Source: an uncultured Lachnospiraceae bacterium (GTDB lineage Bacteria; Bacillota; Clostridia; Lachnospirales; Lachnospiraceae). Taken from it: a stretch of 64,000 bases of DNA. Below, in pieces: positions 30,350-39,418 of this stretch (positions are counted from its first letter, which is position 1; each line of letters opens with the position of its first letter). The notes beneath the pieces were generated by a model. That model saw only the letters and a list, made by a program, of their open reading frames with translations, did not search any database and was not told the DNA's origin. Position numbers and translations under genes: made by a program. The stretch spans positions 1 to 64,000 of the forward strand of contig CAJTUZ010000003.1 of assembly GCA_910579735.1 (NCBI GenBank). Reading direction: 5' to 3'.

Positions 30350-31066
30350 TTATTTATCCATAGATTGCACGATATCCTTTACGACTTCCGAGGCAATGAT
30401 CAGTCCTGCTGCCGGCGGTACGAAGGAAGTACTTCCCGGCAGCGCTCTGCGTGTCGTTTCCTCTGTCCCCGTTTCCGGTTTTATCGGTTCTTCTCTGGAA
30501 TAAAGCGTTTTCAGGGAATCCACGCCCCGTTTCCGCAGTTCTCTTCTCATCACTTTGGCAAGCGGGCATACGGACGTCTGATAGATGTCCGCTATTTCCA
30601 ACTGCGTCGGATCTAACTTATTGCCGGTGCCCATACAGCTTATGATGGGTATTCCGGCCTGTTTTGCCCGCATGACAAGCTCTATTTTGGCCGTTACCGT
30701 ATCTACGGCATCCACTACATATGTGTATTTGAAAAGATCAAAATCATCCGCATTCTCCGGCAGATAAAAGCTCTGATACGTCGTTACTTCCGCATCCGGA
30801 TTAATGGACAGAATCCTTTCTTTCATAACATCCGTCTTATATCTGCCGATAGTTTCTGACAACGCAATGATCTGTCTGTTCAGATTCGTAACGCATATCT
30901 TATCATGATCGATCAGATCCAAACGGCCGATACCGCTCCTTGCCAAAGCCTCGACAACATAACCGCCGACGCCGCCGATGCCAAAAACTGCCACATGTGC
31001 CCGGCCAAGCTTATTCATCGCTTCTTTTCCCAGTAAAATCTCCGTACGTGCAAACCGCTCCGCCAT
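30350..31066 (-). CDS. tcdA: tRNA threonylcarbamoyladenosine dehydratase (TcdA)
   Basis: 238 residues, E1-like. It adenylates and dehydrates t6A to cyclic t6A on tRNA. It shows the ATP-binding GIGGVGGYVVEALARSGIG, the acidic LDLIDHDKI and the R in TNLNRQI. VDAVDTVTAK and the catalytic Cys in SCMGTGNKLDPTQL follow. A C-terminal acidic segment and SFVPPAAGLIIASEVV close the fold. Together with Sua5 nearby it covers two steps of the t6A/ct6A pathway. It leads the downstream Fe-S genes and has a strong promoter at 31126-31154. Confidence 0.92.
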   Translation of the reverse strand: MAERFARTEILLGKEAMNKLGRAHVAVFGIGGVGGYVVEALARSGIGRLDLIDHDKICVTNLNRQIIALSETIGRYKTDVMKERILSINPDAEVTTYQSFYLPENADDFDLFKYTYVVDAVDTVTAKIELVMRAKQAGIPIISCMGTGNKLDPTQLEIADIYQTSVCPLAKVMRRELRKRGVDSLKTLYSREEPIKPETGTEETTRRALPGSTSFVPPAAGLIIASEVVKDIVQSMDK

Positions 31067-31125
31067 AATCTTCTCTCACTCTCAAACTTTTTGTGCCGCC
31101 TTTATTTCCTACTAATCATATATGA

Positions 31126-31154
31126 ATATTATATCTATTTTACGTAATTGTCAA
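31126..31154 (-). promoter_or_regulatory. Promoter of tcdA and the downstream Fe-S run
   Basis: Minus strand: perfect TTGACA (31149-31154), 17 bp, TAATAT (31126-31131). A TATAAT also lies with 15-bp spacing, so the -10 is slightly ambiguous. It is about 60 bp upstream of tcdA. Confidence 0.75.
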
Positions 31155-31222
31155 GCGGAAGGAAGAACTGTTTCCAATACCGGCCGGACACCGTATCTTC
31201 CGCAATCCTGTCAGACAACAGC

Positions 31223-31269
31223 AAAGGACCATATGCAAGCGGCTTCGCAGCGCTTATATATAGTCCTTT
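31223..31269. other. Long three-part hairpin between tcdA and the GH18 gene
   Basis: AAAGGAC (31223-31229) pairs with GTCCTTT (31263-31269), then a central AAGCG/CGCTT helix and an inner GCTTCGCAGC tip. It lies 40 bp downstream of the GH18 stop on the minus strand. There is no T-run in either direction, so it is not a canonical terminator; transcript stability or a small RNA is possible. Confidence 0.5.
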
Positions 31270-31307
31270 CGTCTTCTGTACCTTTATCATGCAGTTGTAT
31301 ATGCACG

Positions 31308-33008
31308 TTAATTTCTGCTCATATATTCTGCGATCACTTCCCAGACCATCGGTTCCTCAAGACCGAGACGCCATTCTGCTACGCCGCCTATCTGGTACTG
31401 GTCCATTACGCTTAGTTTGACTCTAATGGAATCCGCATCTTCCAGCCACACCTGGAAATAACTGTTGCCGGACTGATATTCTCCGTAATTCTGGCAGGTT
31501 TCTTCATCCCACTGCTTCTCGATTCCATGATTGTTCAGATATTCTGCAGCCATTTCCATGTTCACGACCTGACTTGTCACCGTCGTTCCGTTCGTTTCCC
31601 AGATCCGCGTATAGAACGGAATTCCATTGATCACTTTTTCCGGCGGAACTTCTTCGACAGTCTTGGCAATTCCGTTTTCCACGAAATTGATCGATGCTAC
31701 CGATCCTGCTTCCTCACTGTCGCTATAATGCTCATCATACCCCATGATGATTACATAATCGGCCACGATTCCCTGTTCTTCCCTGTGATAATGACTATTG
31801 AATCCCATCGGCACATAATTGTCAATGGACAAAACGATTCCGTTTGCCCTGCAGGGAATCGAAAGTTCTCTGATAAATTCGATAAAAGCCTCTCCCGTTT
31901 TGTCACTGATATGCTCAAAATCGATATTAATGCCATCCAGTCCATATGCAAGCGCCGTAGAAACAAGATTCTCGATCAGATAAGTTCTCGTGCTTGTCCG
32001 GGACAGCAGTTCATACATATCAACCGTTACGGAATCCGACAGATTACTGATAAGCCCCCAGACTTCCAACCCCATTTCATGCGCTTTACTGACATAGCTT
32101 TCCGAAGCCAGACTGGAAAAGTTACCCGCATTATCGGTAAGAATAAACCACGTCGGACAAATAACATTGACGCTCTGCGTCGTTGAGAGAAGTCCCGTTA
32201 ATGTATCGTTGCCTTCCACACTGTATACGGCATGCCATGCGAGATTGATCTTATGATCTCTTGTCTGACTCGCATATTCCGGTTCCACATAATCCGTTAC
32301 CGGTACCGGCTCTTCCACATATTTTTCCGAAAGTCTTTTATTTTCCACATAACCGATAAAGGCGTCCTGCGTTTTCACCTTCGTCCAGTTTTCCATTTCC
32401 TCCAGTATGATCACGCGGTCTCCCTGCGCTGCATCCGTAAGAATATCACTCTTGATGCCTCCCTGGTATCTGACCTGCGTATCCCTGGTAATATCCGCTA
32501 CCTGCTGTTCTTCCCACTGCGTATAGATCTGCATGCGATATGGCTCCGTGAAAAGCTCATAGGAGAAATTGGCATACTGTTTCACATAATCCGCCGCCAC
32601 ATACAGAACATCCCCTTCGTATCTGGCGATCACGTAACCGGCATCCTGTGATTCCCCCGTACTCGTCTCATACACAGTAGAACCGATATCCGTACGGATA
32701 ATGGCATCCGGGGTTGTATACAGCAATAAGTTTTCCGCTCTATCTTCATAAAATCTGTCATTAAAATACAGATGGACCGTTGCAAAGTCAAAATAACATA
32801 CGTTATCCCATATTCTGGCATGCTCCTCGATCTGCGCATCCTGTAAAATGATCGGCACATCATCCTCGCCCGTTATCCCAAAATAGGAATTAAGATCGGC
32901 ACGCTCTTTGGAATATGAATATTTATCAATTAATACTGTTCCGAATCCTACCGCCGCGATAATTAAAATAAGGACGATCGCGACAAGTACCGGGATTATT
33001 TTTTTCAT
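31308..33008 (-). CDS. GH18-family glycosidase with N-terminal anchor and SH3-like domain
   Basis: 566 residues. It has an N-terminal membrane anchor (IIPVLVAIVLILIIAAVGFG), then about 200 residues that include an SH3b-like domain (around ILEEMENWTKVKTQDAFIGYV), and a C-terminal GH18 barrel. The catalytic DGxxDxDxE-type motif is GLDGINIDFEHIS (about 357-369) with the acid Glu. Relatives include the YaaH/YdhD group that cut muramyl-containing wall or cortex glycans. WSRL-like substrate clues are absent, so peptidoglycan or chitin-like glycans are both possible. The start ATG 33008 follows AGAAAGGAGC. A weak promoter lies just upstream. Confidence 0.87.
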   Translation of the reverse strand: MKKIIPVLVAIVLILIIAAVGFGTVLIDKYSYSKERADLNSYFGITGEDDVPIILQDAQIEEHARIWDNVCYFDFATVHLYFNDRFYEDRAENLLLYTTPDAIIRTDIGSTVYETSTGESQDAGYVIARYEGDVLYVAADYVKQYANFSYELFTEPYRMQIYTQWEEQQVADITRDTQVRYQGGIKSDILTDAAQGDRVIILEEMENWTKVKTQDAFIGYVENKRLSEKYVEEPVPVTDYVEPEYASQTRDHKINLAWHAVYSVEGNDTLTGLLSTTQSVNVICPTWFILTDNAGNFSSLASESYVSKAHEMGLEVWGLISNLSDSVTVDMYELLSRTSTRTYLIENLVSTALAYGLDGINIDFEHISDKTGEAFIEFIRELSIPCRANGIVLSIDNYVPMGFNSHYHREEQGIVADYVIIMGYDEHYSDSEEAGSVASINFVENGIAKTVEEVPPEKVINGIPFYTRIWETNGTTVTSQVVNMEMAAEYLNNHGIEKQWDEETCQNYGEYQSGNSYFQVWLEDADSIRVKLSVMDQYQIGGVAEWRLGLEEPMVWEVIAEYMSRN

Positions 33009-33718
33009 CTATCCAGCTCCTTTCTGACCGCCCTTTATTATATCAGACTATTGCCTGCCCGTCATTATTATTTTTACTTTTTTTGACTGTTTTCGCGAAA
33101 AACAGCGCCAAAAGAAGCGGGGACTTCCTAAATAATGAGTGTATCCGCAAAATCACAATCTAACCCTCATTTTCTATAACCGGATACTATTCCAAAAGGA
33201 TTCCGTGATGTGATAACAAACTGCTCCGATCGCTGGAAATGCAGGAGAAATATGCAAAAAAATGACAAAATGCAGTACAATAGATCAAGACGCTCCCGAC
33301 ATGCCAAAAAAATAAAAAATACCTGTATAACCTTTTCAATCCCTGTGAATTATAATTGTGAAAATGACGAATGAAAAAAATTATTCATGACCAGACACTT
33401 AAGCCTGTAAGACTTTCTCATACTATTATATATTGATCATATAATTATATATTGAGAAACAGATTTCTCTATTAGAATTTGCGCATTGCCTCCCTTCCGT
33501 GCAGACTGTCAGGAGACATCCTGCGGTAATTATATCCATATATTGGCAAAAATGCAAGAAATTTCTTTAAAAAAGGATAAAATTTATAAAATATTTAAAT
33601 TTTTATAAAGAGTTTTGTCGTACTATTGACGAAACGCAATACAAAGTATAAGATACTTTTAGCAAAATAACTCACATAAATTAACTGTATCAGTATCTTA
33701 TAGTAAGGATGTGATATT
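33009..33718. other. 710-bp AT-rich intergenic region, no gene seen
   Basis: Neither strand has an ORF with a plausible start. Visible items are a weak minus-strand promoter for the GH18 gene (TATAAT at 33037-33042 on the minus strand, ATGACG at 33060-33065), a 19-bp near-palindrome with centre CGCG at 33087-33105, AT-rich runs at 33420-33450 and 33580-33610, and a good mecA promoter at 33626-33654. The middle (33120-33540) is unexplained. Confidence 0.6.
33626..33654 (+). promoter_or_regulatory. Promoter of mecA
   Basis: TTGACG (33626-33631), a 17-bp spacer, TAAGAT (33649-33654). It lies 64 bp before the mecA start codon. Confidence 0.7.
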
Positions 33719-34465
33719 ATGAAAATCGAAAAAGTAAATGAGCATCAGATTCGTTGTACGCTTACAAGAGAAGATCTGGCGGACAGAGAATTGAAAATAA
33801 GCGAACTTGCATACGGCACCGAGAAAGCAAAGAGTCTGTTTCGAGACATGATGCAGCAGGCTGCATACGAATGCGGCTTTGAGGCGGAAGACATTCCGCT
33901 GATGATTGAAGCGATCCCTCTGAATGCGGAATGTATCGTTCTCATCATCACGAAAGTTGAAGATCCCGAAGAACTCGATACCCGCTTCTCCAAATTTGCT
34001 CCTTCCGTCCATGATGACGATACGGAGGATCATGAAGACATCATGGATGCTTTCGCGGACAGCGCCGACGAGATGCTGGATATGCTGCGCAAAATGGATG
34101 GGCAGGGCAAATCGAATTCCCTTTCGGCGGCAGAGGCCGGCCCTTCCGCCAAAAAAACTGTCTCGGTCCCCCGTACCAACCGGATGTTCGCTTTTGACTC
34201 TTTATATGATGTGGTACGGCTTTCTCATATTACCGCACCTTTTTATCATGGCTTTAATTCTCTGTACAAAAATGAATCGGATGGCTCTTATCTGCTGCTC
34301 ATCAACCCATCGAAACTAAGCGCGGCAGATTTCAACAAACTCTGCAATATCTGTTCCGAATACGGAAGTCCGCAGCATTTTTCTTCCGCTGTGGAATCCT
34401 ATCTGGAGGAACACTGTGATCCGATCATAAAAGAGAAAGCGATCCAGTCGCTGGCAAGTATTTAG
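33719..34465 (+). CDS. mecA: Adaptor protein MecA
   Basis: 248 residues. An adaptor that delivers substrates to the ClpC unfoldase/ClpP protease. The N-terminal domain begins MKIEKVNEHQIRCTLTREDL, a good match to the family, followed by an acidic and Ser-rich linker (about 100-155) and a C-terminal domain FAFDSLYDVVRLSHI...LYKNESDGSYLLLI that binds ClpC. SD AAGGATGTG. It is a single-gene transcript between two minus-strand operons. A strong terminator follows. Confidence 0.92.
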   Translation: MKIEKVNEHQIRCTLTREDLADRELKISELAYGTEKAKSLFRDMMQQAAYECGFEAEDIPLMIEAIPLNAECIVLIITKVEDPEELDTRFSKFAPSVHDDDTEDHEDIMDAFADSADEMLDMLRKMDGQGKSNSLSAAEAGPSAKKTVSVPRTNRMFAFDSLYDVVRLSHITAPFYHGFNSLYKNESDGSYLLLINPSKLSAADFNKLCNICSEYGSPQHFSSAVESYLEEHCDPIIKEKAIQSLASI

Positions 34466-34497
34466 CGGTCACTGCAAACAGCCGTAATGAGCATATG

Positions 34498-34533
34498 AAA
34501 AGGACAGCGCACCATAACGACGCTGTCCTTTTT
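34498..34533. terminator. Bidirectional terminator between mecA and the AlgJ-like gene
   Basis: AAAAGGACAGCG (34498-34509) pairs with CGCTGTCCTTTT (34521-34532), followed by T residues on the plus strand and preceded by A residues, so it should stop transcripts in both directions. Confidence 0.85.
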
Positions 34534-34545
34534 GTTATCTGTCTT

Positions 34546-35691
34546 TTATTCTATAAAATCCACCTGACTGATCAGCGGAATCGTATTGTCAAGCGCGCTC
34601 TGCGTATTCTCTATGATCACGATATCCGGCCGGTATTCTTCCACGACCTCGTCCAGGATCGAAATGTTCATCCAGTCTATGCTGAGCGCCGCAGAAAAAC
34701 TTTCCGCAAGGTCGCTTTTTAAATACATTCTGACAAAACTATCGCCAAGCACAAGGATTTTCAGATCATTTTCACAGGTTTCATTGATATAGTCGTGCGT
34801 GTGCTCCTTCACATGCAGAAAATCCCATCTTTCCCGGGTCTCTTCCGTAATCTCCTGCGCATGCGGCTCTTTCACATCATAAATGGGAACGATCTCCGTA
34901 TAAGGGTACGGAAAACCATACAGCGTTGTTTCACTTTCCATCTCCGTAATCTGAAAGTCGTTCTCCTGCAGGACCGGTATCCTGTCAAAATCACGGCACA
35001 GTTCCTCCATCAGCGCCTGATAACCATAATAAGAACCTTTTTCAGTCCAGTGCAGGGTATCTACAAACTGATAATAAATCGTTTCTTCTCTGTGCGAAAG
35101 CAGCGTATCCTTCACAAAGATCTGTCTGACGTCGGTTCTTTCTTCCAGAGCCTGCACAATCTGATCCGCTCTGGACACCGTGCCGATCTGATTCACGCCC
35201 TTTACATATTTTTCGGGATAGATTGTTTCTTTGTCATAGCATTGGAAATAGTAAAACGCGATCCCTCTCTCTTTCAGATAATCAGAGATTCCCTGCATAT
35301 TTTTTACATACTGCGCAAGCTCCGGTTCGGACAAAAGGTTGAGGTGCTGATACTCTCTGATCATCCCATCTTTATTTACAAAAAGCCACGGTTTCTCTCC
35401 CATGATCGTATCCGATTTTACAATCCGCTCAAAAAGCACATACTGTAAAGCGGAGTTGGTTTCTACCATAATGGCCCTGCCGCGGATATTATCATCCAGC
35501 CACTTTTCATATTCCGCCAGAAACGCTTTGTTCAATGTCCCATCTTCCAAACGTACGCAGGGGTATGCTGCCAGCGTTCTGTTTTCCATTGATGAGACTC
35601 TGCCCTCTTTCTCCCTGTGCGCAAAAAGATACGGTAAAGAAATTCCCAACAGGAAAATAACGATAAATACAATATTGATCTTCCTCTTCAT
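34546..35691 (-). CDS. AlgJ/AlgX/DltD-like SGNH-fold O-acyltransfer protein
   Basis: 381 residues with an N-terminal signal anchor (NIVFIVIFLLGISLPYLFA). The extracellular domain carries the SGNH-type residues of the AlgX/AlgJ group: DTLHWTEKGSYYGYQAL (DxHW, about 212) and LVLGDSFVRMYLK (GDS, about 316). NRTLAAYPC is also typical. These proteins partner MBOAT membrane proteins to move an acyl group onto a glycan or teichoic acid. The MBOAT gene lies 43 bp upstream on the same strand, which supports this. The acyl group and the acceptor are unknown. Confidence 0.85.
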   Translation of the reverse strand: MKRKINIVFIVIFLLGISLPYLFAHREKEGRVSSMENRTLAAYPCVRLEDGTLNKAFLAEYEKWLDDNIRGRAIMVETNSALQYVLFERIVKSDTIMGEKPWLFVNKDGMIREYQHLNLLSEPELAQYVKNMQGISDYLKERGIAFYYFQCYDKETIYPEKYVKGVNQIGTVSRADQIVQALEERTDVRQIFVKDTLLSHREETIYYQFVDTLHWTEKGSYYGYQALMEELCRDFDRIPVLQENDFQITEMESETTLYGFPYPYTEIVPIYDVKEPHAQEITEETRERWDFLHVKEHTHDYINETCENDLKILVLGDSFVRMYLKSDLAESFSAALSIDWMNISILDEVVEEYRPDIVIIENTQSALDNTIPLISQVDFIE

Positions 35692-35734
35692 ACCCCTATC
35701 CTTCCTTTCGTTTCACACACGGCCTGACAGTTTT

Positions 35735-37156
35735 TCAGAACTGAAAATAAATAAACGGATTATAAGTTCCCGTAACCACGTACAGCGCCGAAATGCCAAA
35801 CAGCACAAGCGCCCCGGTATTTTCCAGCACGGTAAACGCAGCTTCCGGCATTTTTTTCTGCAGCCATAAATAAACAAGCTTTCCTAACGGCATCATCGCC
35901 GTCATACCGCTCACAATAATAAATATCTCATACTTATGAATATAATAGGGCAGGGAAAAACCGACATCCTGCAAAGGAAGAACGCCGAACATCGATCGGA
36001 AATACTGCACGCACTCATATAACGACTCTGTCCGGAATACAACCAGGCTGAGGAGCCATAAAAACATCGTAAACGCCCATGAGATCATCTTCGGAACACT
36101 GAACGGGATCTTTACCTTACGTGTGATCCATCTTTGCATGACAATCAAAACACCCCAGAATGCTCCCCACATCACATAATTCCAGGAAGCGCCATGCCAT
36201 AACCCGGTCAGCAGAAAAACACACAGCAGATGCAGATAAGCATTGCCTTTTCTGCTGCCGCCGAGCGGAATATATACATAATCTTTAAACCACGTAGAAA
36301 GGGATATATGCCATCTCCGCCACAGTTCTGATGCAGAGCAGGAAATAAACGGATAATCAAAGTTCTTCGGGAAAGTAAAGCCGAACATCCTTCCGAGTCC
36401 TATTGCCATATCGCTGTAGCCTGCAAAGTCAAAATAGATCTGGATCCAATAGCAAAGCAGGCCGGTCCAGGCCACAGCCGGTTCATTCTGATAGGCGTGC
36501 ATGCCGAAAACAGCGTCTGCCGTAATTGCTGCAGAATTGGCCAGGATCGCTTTTTTGGCAAGTCCGATCGTAAAAAGACGGATCCCCGATGCAAAATCAT
36601 CTACGCTGTGCGTCCGTTCATCCAGTTGTTTTTCAATATCGGAATACCGTACGATCGGCCCGGCGATCAACTGCGGGAACAGCGCGATATATAAACCGAC
36701 CTTCAGAATATTTTTCTGTACCGGCACATCCCCTCTGTAAACATCGATCACATAGCTCATACCCTGAAATGTAAAAAAAGAAATGCCTATCGGCAGGACA
36801 ATATCCGGTATCGTAAGGGAAAATCCCGTAACGTCGCATATCGTCTGCATCACGAATTTTGTGTATTTCCAGTATCCGAGATTCAAAAGATTCAGTACAA
36901 CGAAAATCGTAAAAGAAAACTTCCTAAGCCTCTCCCTGCCTGTATTCTGCAGCGCTCCAAGAACACGGCCGCCTGTATAATTTAATATAATGGAATATAA
37001 AATAATGGGAAAGAAAGACGCTCCTCCCCAAAAATAAAAGATCAGGCTCACCGCAAGCAGCCAGGTGTTTCTGCTCCTGATAGAGCGCAACAGAAAATAT
37101 CCTGCCAGCACAAGCGGCAGGAAGCAGAAAATAAAGATCGTTGAACTAAATACCAT
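35735..37156 (-). CDS. MBOAT-family membrane O-acyltransferase (AlgI/DltB-like)
   Basis: 473 residues with about ten membrane helices. The family histidine lies in LLTGLWHGASWNYVMWG (about 317), and ISLSTWFKDYVYIPLGGSR is the AlgI/DltB signature. PIGISFFTFQGMSYVIDVYRG is also typical. It should transfer an acyl group from a cytoplasmic donor across the membrane to the AlgJ-like partner. It starts at ATG 37156 after GGGGATAAAAC. It lies between the DUF1858 gene and the AlgJ-like gene. Confidence 0.92.
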   Translation of the reverse strand: MVFSSTIFIFCFLPLVLAGYFLLRSIRSRNTWLLAVSLIFYFWGGASFFPIILYSIILNYTGGRVLGALQNTGRERLRKFSFTIFVVLNLLNLGYWKYTKFVMQTICDVTGFSLTIPDIVLPIGISFFTFQGMSYVIDVYRGDVPVQKNILKVGLYIALFPQLIAGPIVRYSDIEKQLDERTHSVDDFASGIRLFTIGLAKKAILANSAAITADAVFGMHAYQNEPAVAWTGLLCYWIQIYFDFAGYSDMAIGLGRMFGFTFPKNFDYPFISCSASELWRRWHISLSTWFKDYVYIPLGGSRKGNAYLHLLCVFLLTGLWHGASWNYVMWGAFWGVLIVMQRWITRKVKIPFSVPKMISWAFTMFLWLLSLVVFRTESLYECVQYFRSMFGVLPLQDVGFSLPYYIHKYEIFIIVSGMTAMMPLGKLVYLWLQKKMPEAAFTVLENTGALVLFGISALYVVTGTYNPFIYFQF

Positions 37157-37199
37157 GTTTTATCCCCGTCATAAAGTAAATTTCCGAGATACCTCCCGT

Positions 37200-37391
37200 T
37201 TACAGCGCTGCAATCTGTGCCATCAGATCATCAATATTCATGCCGTGCACCATAGCAGCCTCTTCTAAAGATTCTCCCTGTGCAGAAGGACAGCCAAGGC
37301 AGTGCATTCCCGCATTCATCAGGATCGGCGCCACGTCCGGATTTGTTCTTAAGATTTCCCCGATTGTCATGTCCTTTGTAATATCAGCCAT
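37200..37391 (-). CDS. DUF1858 domain protein
   Basis: 63 residues: one helical DUF1858 domain, with [20 protein letters not shown] and [19 protein letters not shown]. The CLGC pair is the typical feature of this family (also found at the start of hybrid-cluster and ScdA-like proteins). The SD GGAGG precedes ATG 37391. It sits inside the FkbH-MBOAT-AlgJ-like run, 43-73 bp from its neighbours, where its role is unknown. Confidence 0.88.
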   Translation of the reverse strand: MADITKDMTIGEILRTNPDVAPILMNAGMHCLGCPSAQGESLEEAAMVHGMNIDDLMAQIAAL

Positions 37392-37464
37392 AATGTCATA
37401 CCTCCGATTTTTCTTTAATTTATCATTTTATAAACAATATCAATAACAGTTTTACCTGCCGCAT

Positions 37465-39306
37465 CTATTTTATGCCTCTACAGTATAAGCCAAAAACAGG
37501 ATTCGTGCAAGTCCCGTTTACTGCGATCACCTTATTTTTGGCTTCGTATTTTTCAGGGATCCCGAATTCCCATTCGCTGCTGCCGTCCGCATCTTCCTTT
37601 GTTTTTGCAAACCCCTGCGCTCCGTAGAACTCTTTCACCATACCGTTTTTGGCTGTCGGATAATAATATCCTTTTATACGACGTATGCCTCTTTCCCGGC
37701 AGCGCATCACAAGTGCATCCATCATGGCATATTCCATATCTCTTTTGAGTACACGGCAGCTCATCAGCCAGAGCTCGATATGGAACAACGCGGCATCCGC
37801 CTCGTCCTGACGCCCGAATACAACGGATACCACACCGTTGTCACCGAATTTATCCGTAAGCTTTCCATATAAAGTGATATAGTGCGGGTCGGCGGCATAC
37901 CCTTCAATATCGGCCAAAGAACAGCGTTTCGTCGTCAGATTGAACTGGTTGCTCTTATTCGTCAGCTGGGCAATACGCGCCATATATACCGATGAAAATG
38001 CATCGATTTCCGCTTTCATTTCAAGAGAGCGCAGATAATCCGCATAATCTGCATAATTCATTTCCTGTCTGCGGCGCTCGGCATTGGCTTTATACATATC
38101 GTTGCGCTTCAGATCATCTTCTGAAAGACCGGTCGTCTCAAAATATCCCGCTCTGTCCAACACTCTGATAAAGTCCGTAACGTCCTCAACTTCCGGCACT
38201 TTGACGCCGGGAACCTGCGACTCCACGATGTGACGTTCCGCCGGATTGTCGTCAACGAAAACAAGGCTGTCCGTACCGATATTCAATTCCTGTGCGATTG
38301 CTTCGATATTCCTGTCTTTATTCTCCCAGTTTGCTTTGATCACCAGAAAATCTTCCGGTTTTAGAATACTGTCGGGGCGGTTTAAGCCTGCCAGAGCATT
38401 CTCTTCATCATTTTTGGAATTAACGCTCAAAAGGATCCCCAGGTCCTTATGCGCTTTTAAATAAGACTGAAACTCACTGTAAAGCTGCCCCATGGATGTT
38501 TCCTGGCCAATCTCGATATGGTCCGCACCGTCGTCTCCCACGACGCCGCCCCATAGCGTATTGTCCAGATCCAGTACGAATGCTTTCTGGTTCTTACCAT
38601 AGATAGACTTGATAATGTTCGCCGTGTTATATGCCAGTTCAGGTACCGCCTGAATGTCGCAGGCGTATTTATACATATGCCAGTAAAACGGGTCCGCCCA
38701 TTTCTGGAGTCCGTAGCATGAGGCCATATAATTGATATCATTAATGTGGAAATTTCGATGATCCTGCGCGTAAACGGCAAACTTTTCATTCAATCCGTTG
38801 ATAAAACGGAGCCGCCCATGGATGTCCGAGCAGTCGGCATTCCCAAGCAGGCGATAAAACGGCTGTTCAAAATTATTCTGAATAATGGGACACTGATAGA
38901 CCTGCGCCGCCTTGTCCCATATCTGTTCAAAAGAATGATAAATACGTTCCGACAAGGCCTCAATCTGCTCTTCCGAATCCTTCAGTGTCGGAAAATCCTT
39001 GATATTCCTGCTGCTCGTATGGATATAGAGCAGATCCGGCGAAAAAGATATAAGCTCCGGATTGTCAAACATAATGTCCTGCCAGTACTGGTCGTATTCG
39101 GATTCATAGAAAACAGGTTCTATTCCGGCATTGAGCAAAAACAGTTCCAGCATTTCTTTTACATCATGCGTTGTGGAACCGCCTAAAACCGCTATCCGTT
39201 TCGTAATGCGGCTTCGTCCGTCCTCTTCGAGCAGTCGCTTCTTAATGGATTTTCTTTTTTTCAGGATATATTCCGGTTTAAAAGGGTACTCCAATTCTTT
39301 CAGCAT
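37465..39306 (-). CDS. FkbH-like HAD-IIIC protein with N-terminal SGNH-like and C-terminal GNAT-like domains
   Basis: 613 residues from ATG 39306 (MLKELEYPFKPEYIL), the family's usual start; a longer in-frame reading is unlikely. The first 230 residues resemble an SGNH hydrolase fold (IAVLGGSTTHDV). The HAD-IIIC domain carries FVLDLDNTLWGGVVGDDG (about 240-257), LGILLSVNSKND and LVFVDDNPAERHIV. The C-terminal third is GNAT-like. FkbH proteins load a glycolytic C3 acid, from 1,3-bisphosphoglycerate, onto an acyl carrier protein as glyceryl-ACP. Here the gene precedes MBOAT and AlgJ-like genes, so it may prepare an acyl donor. No carrier protein gene is visible nearby. Confidence 0.87.
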   Translation of the reverse strand: MLKELEYPFKPEYILKKRKSIKKRLLEEDGRSRITKRIAVLGGSTTHDVKEMLELFLLNAGIEPVFYESEYDQYWQDIMFDNPELISFSPDLLYIHTSSRNIKDFPTLKDSEEQIEALSERIYHSFEQIWDKAAQVYQCPIIQNNFEQPFYRLLGNADCSDIHGRLRFINGLNEKFAVYAQDHRNFHINDINYMASCYGLQKWADPFYWHMYKYACDIQAVPELAYNTANIIKSIYGKNQKAFVLDLDNTLWGGVVGDDGADHIEIGQETSMGQLYSEFQSYLKAHKDLGILLSVNSKNDEENALAGLNRPDSILKPEDFLVIKANWENKDRNIEAIAQELNIGTDSLVFVDDNPAERHIVESQVPGVKVPEVEDVTDFIRVLDRAGYFETTGLSEDDLKRNDMYKANAERRRQEMNYADYADYLRSLEMKAEIDAFSSVYMARIAQLTNKSNQFNLTTKRCSLADIEGYAADPHYITLYGKLTDKFGDNGVVSVVFGRQDEADAALFHIELWLMSCRVLKRDMEYAMMDALVMRCRERGIRRIKGYYYPTAKNGMVKEFYGAQGFAKTKEDADGSSEWEFGIPEKYEAKNKVIAVNGTCTNPVFGLYCRGIK

Positions 39307-39376
39307 AAAACGCCATACCTTTCCGCTTTTTACAGCCTCTGACCGCCGCCGTTCCATTCACTGCCCGGCAGCCCTC

Positions 39377-39418
39377 ATTTACCATATTTATCAAAATCAT
39401 GTTACAAATTTACCATAT
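39377..39418. repeat. Paired 11-bp direct repeats, 31 bp apart
   Basis: ATTTACCATAT occurs exactly at 39377-39387 and 39408-39418, with TA at matching distance after it. The 31-bp start-to-start spacing is close to three helical turns. It lies in the divergent region between the FkbH operon and the pfl gene and could be a regulator site for either. Confidence 0.6.
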
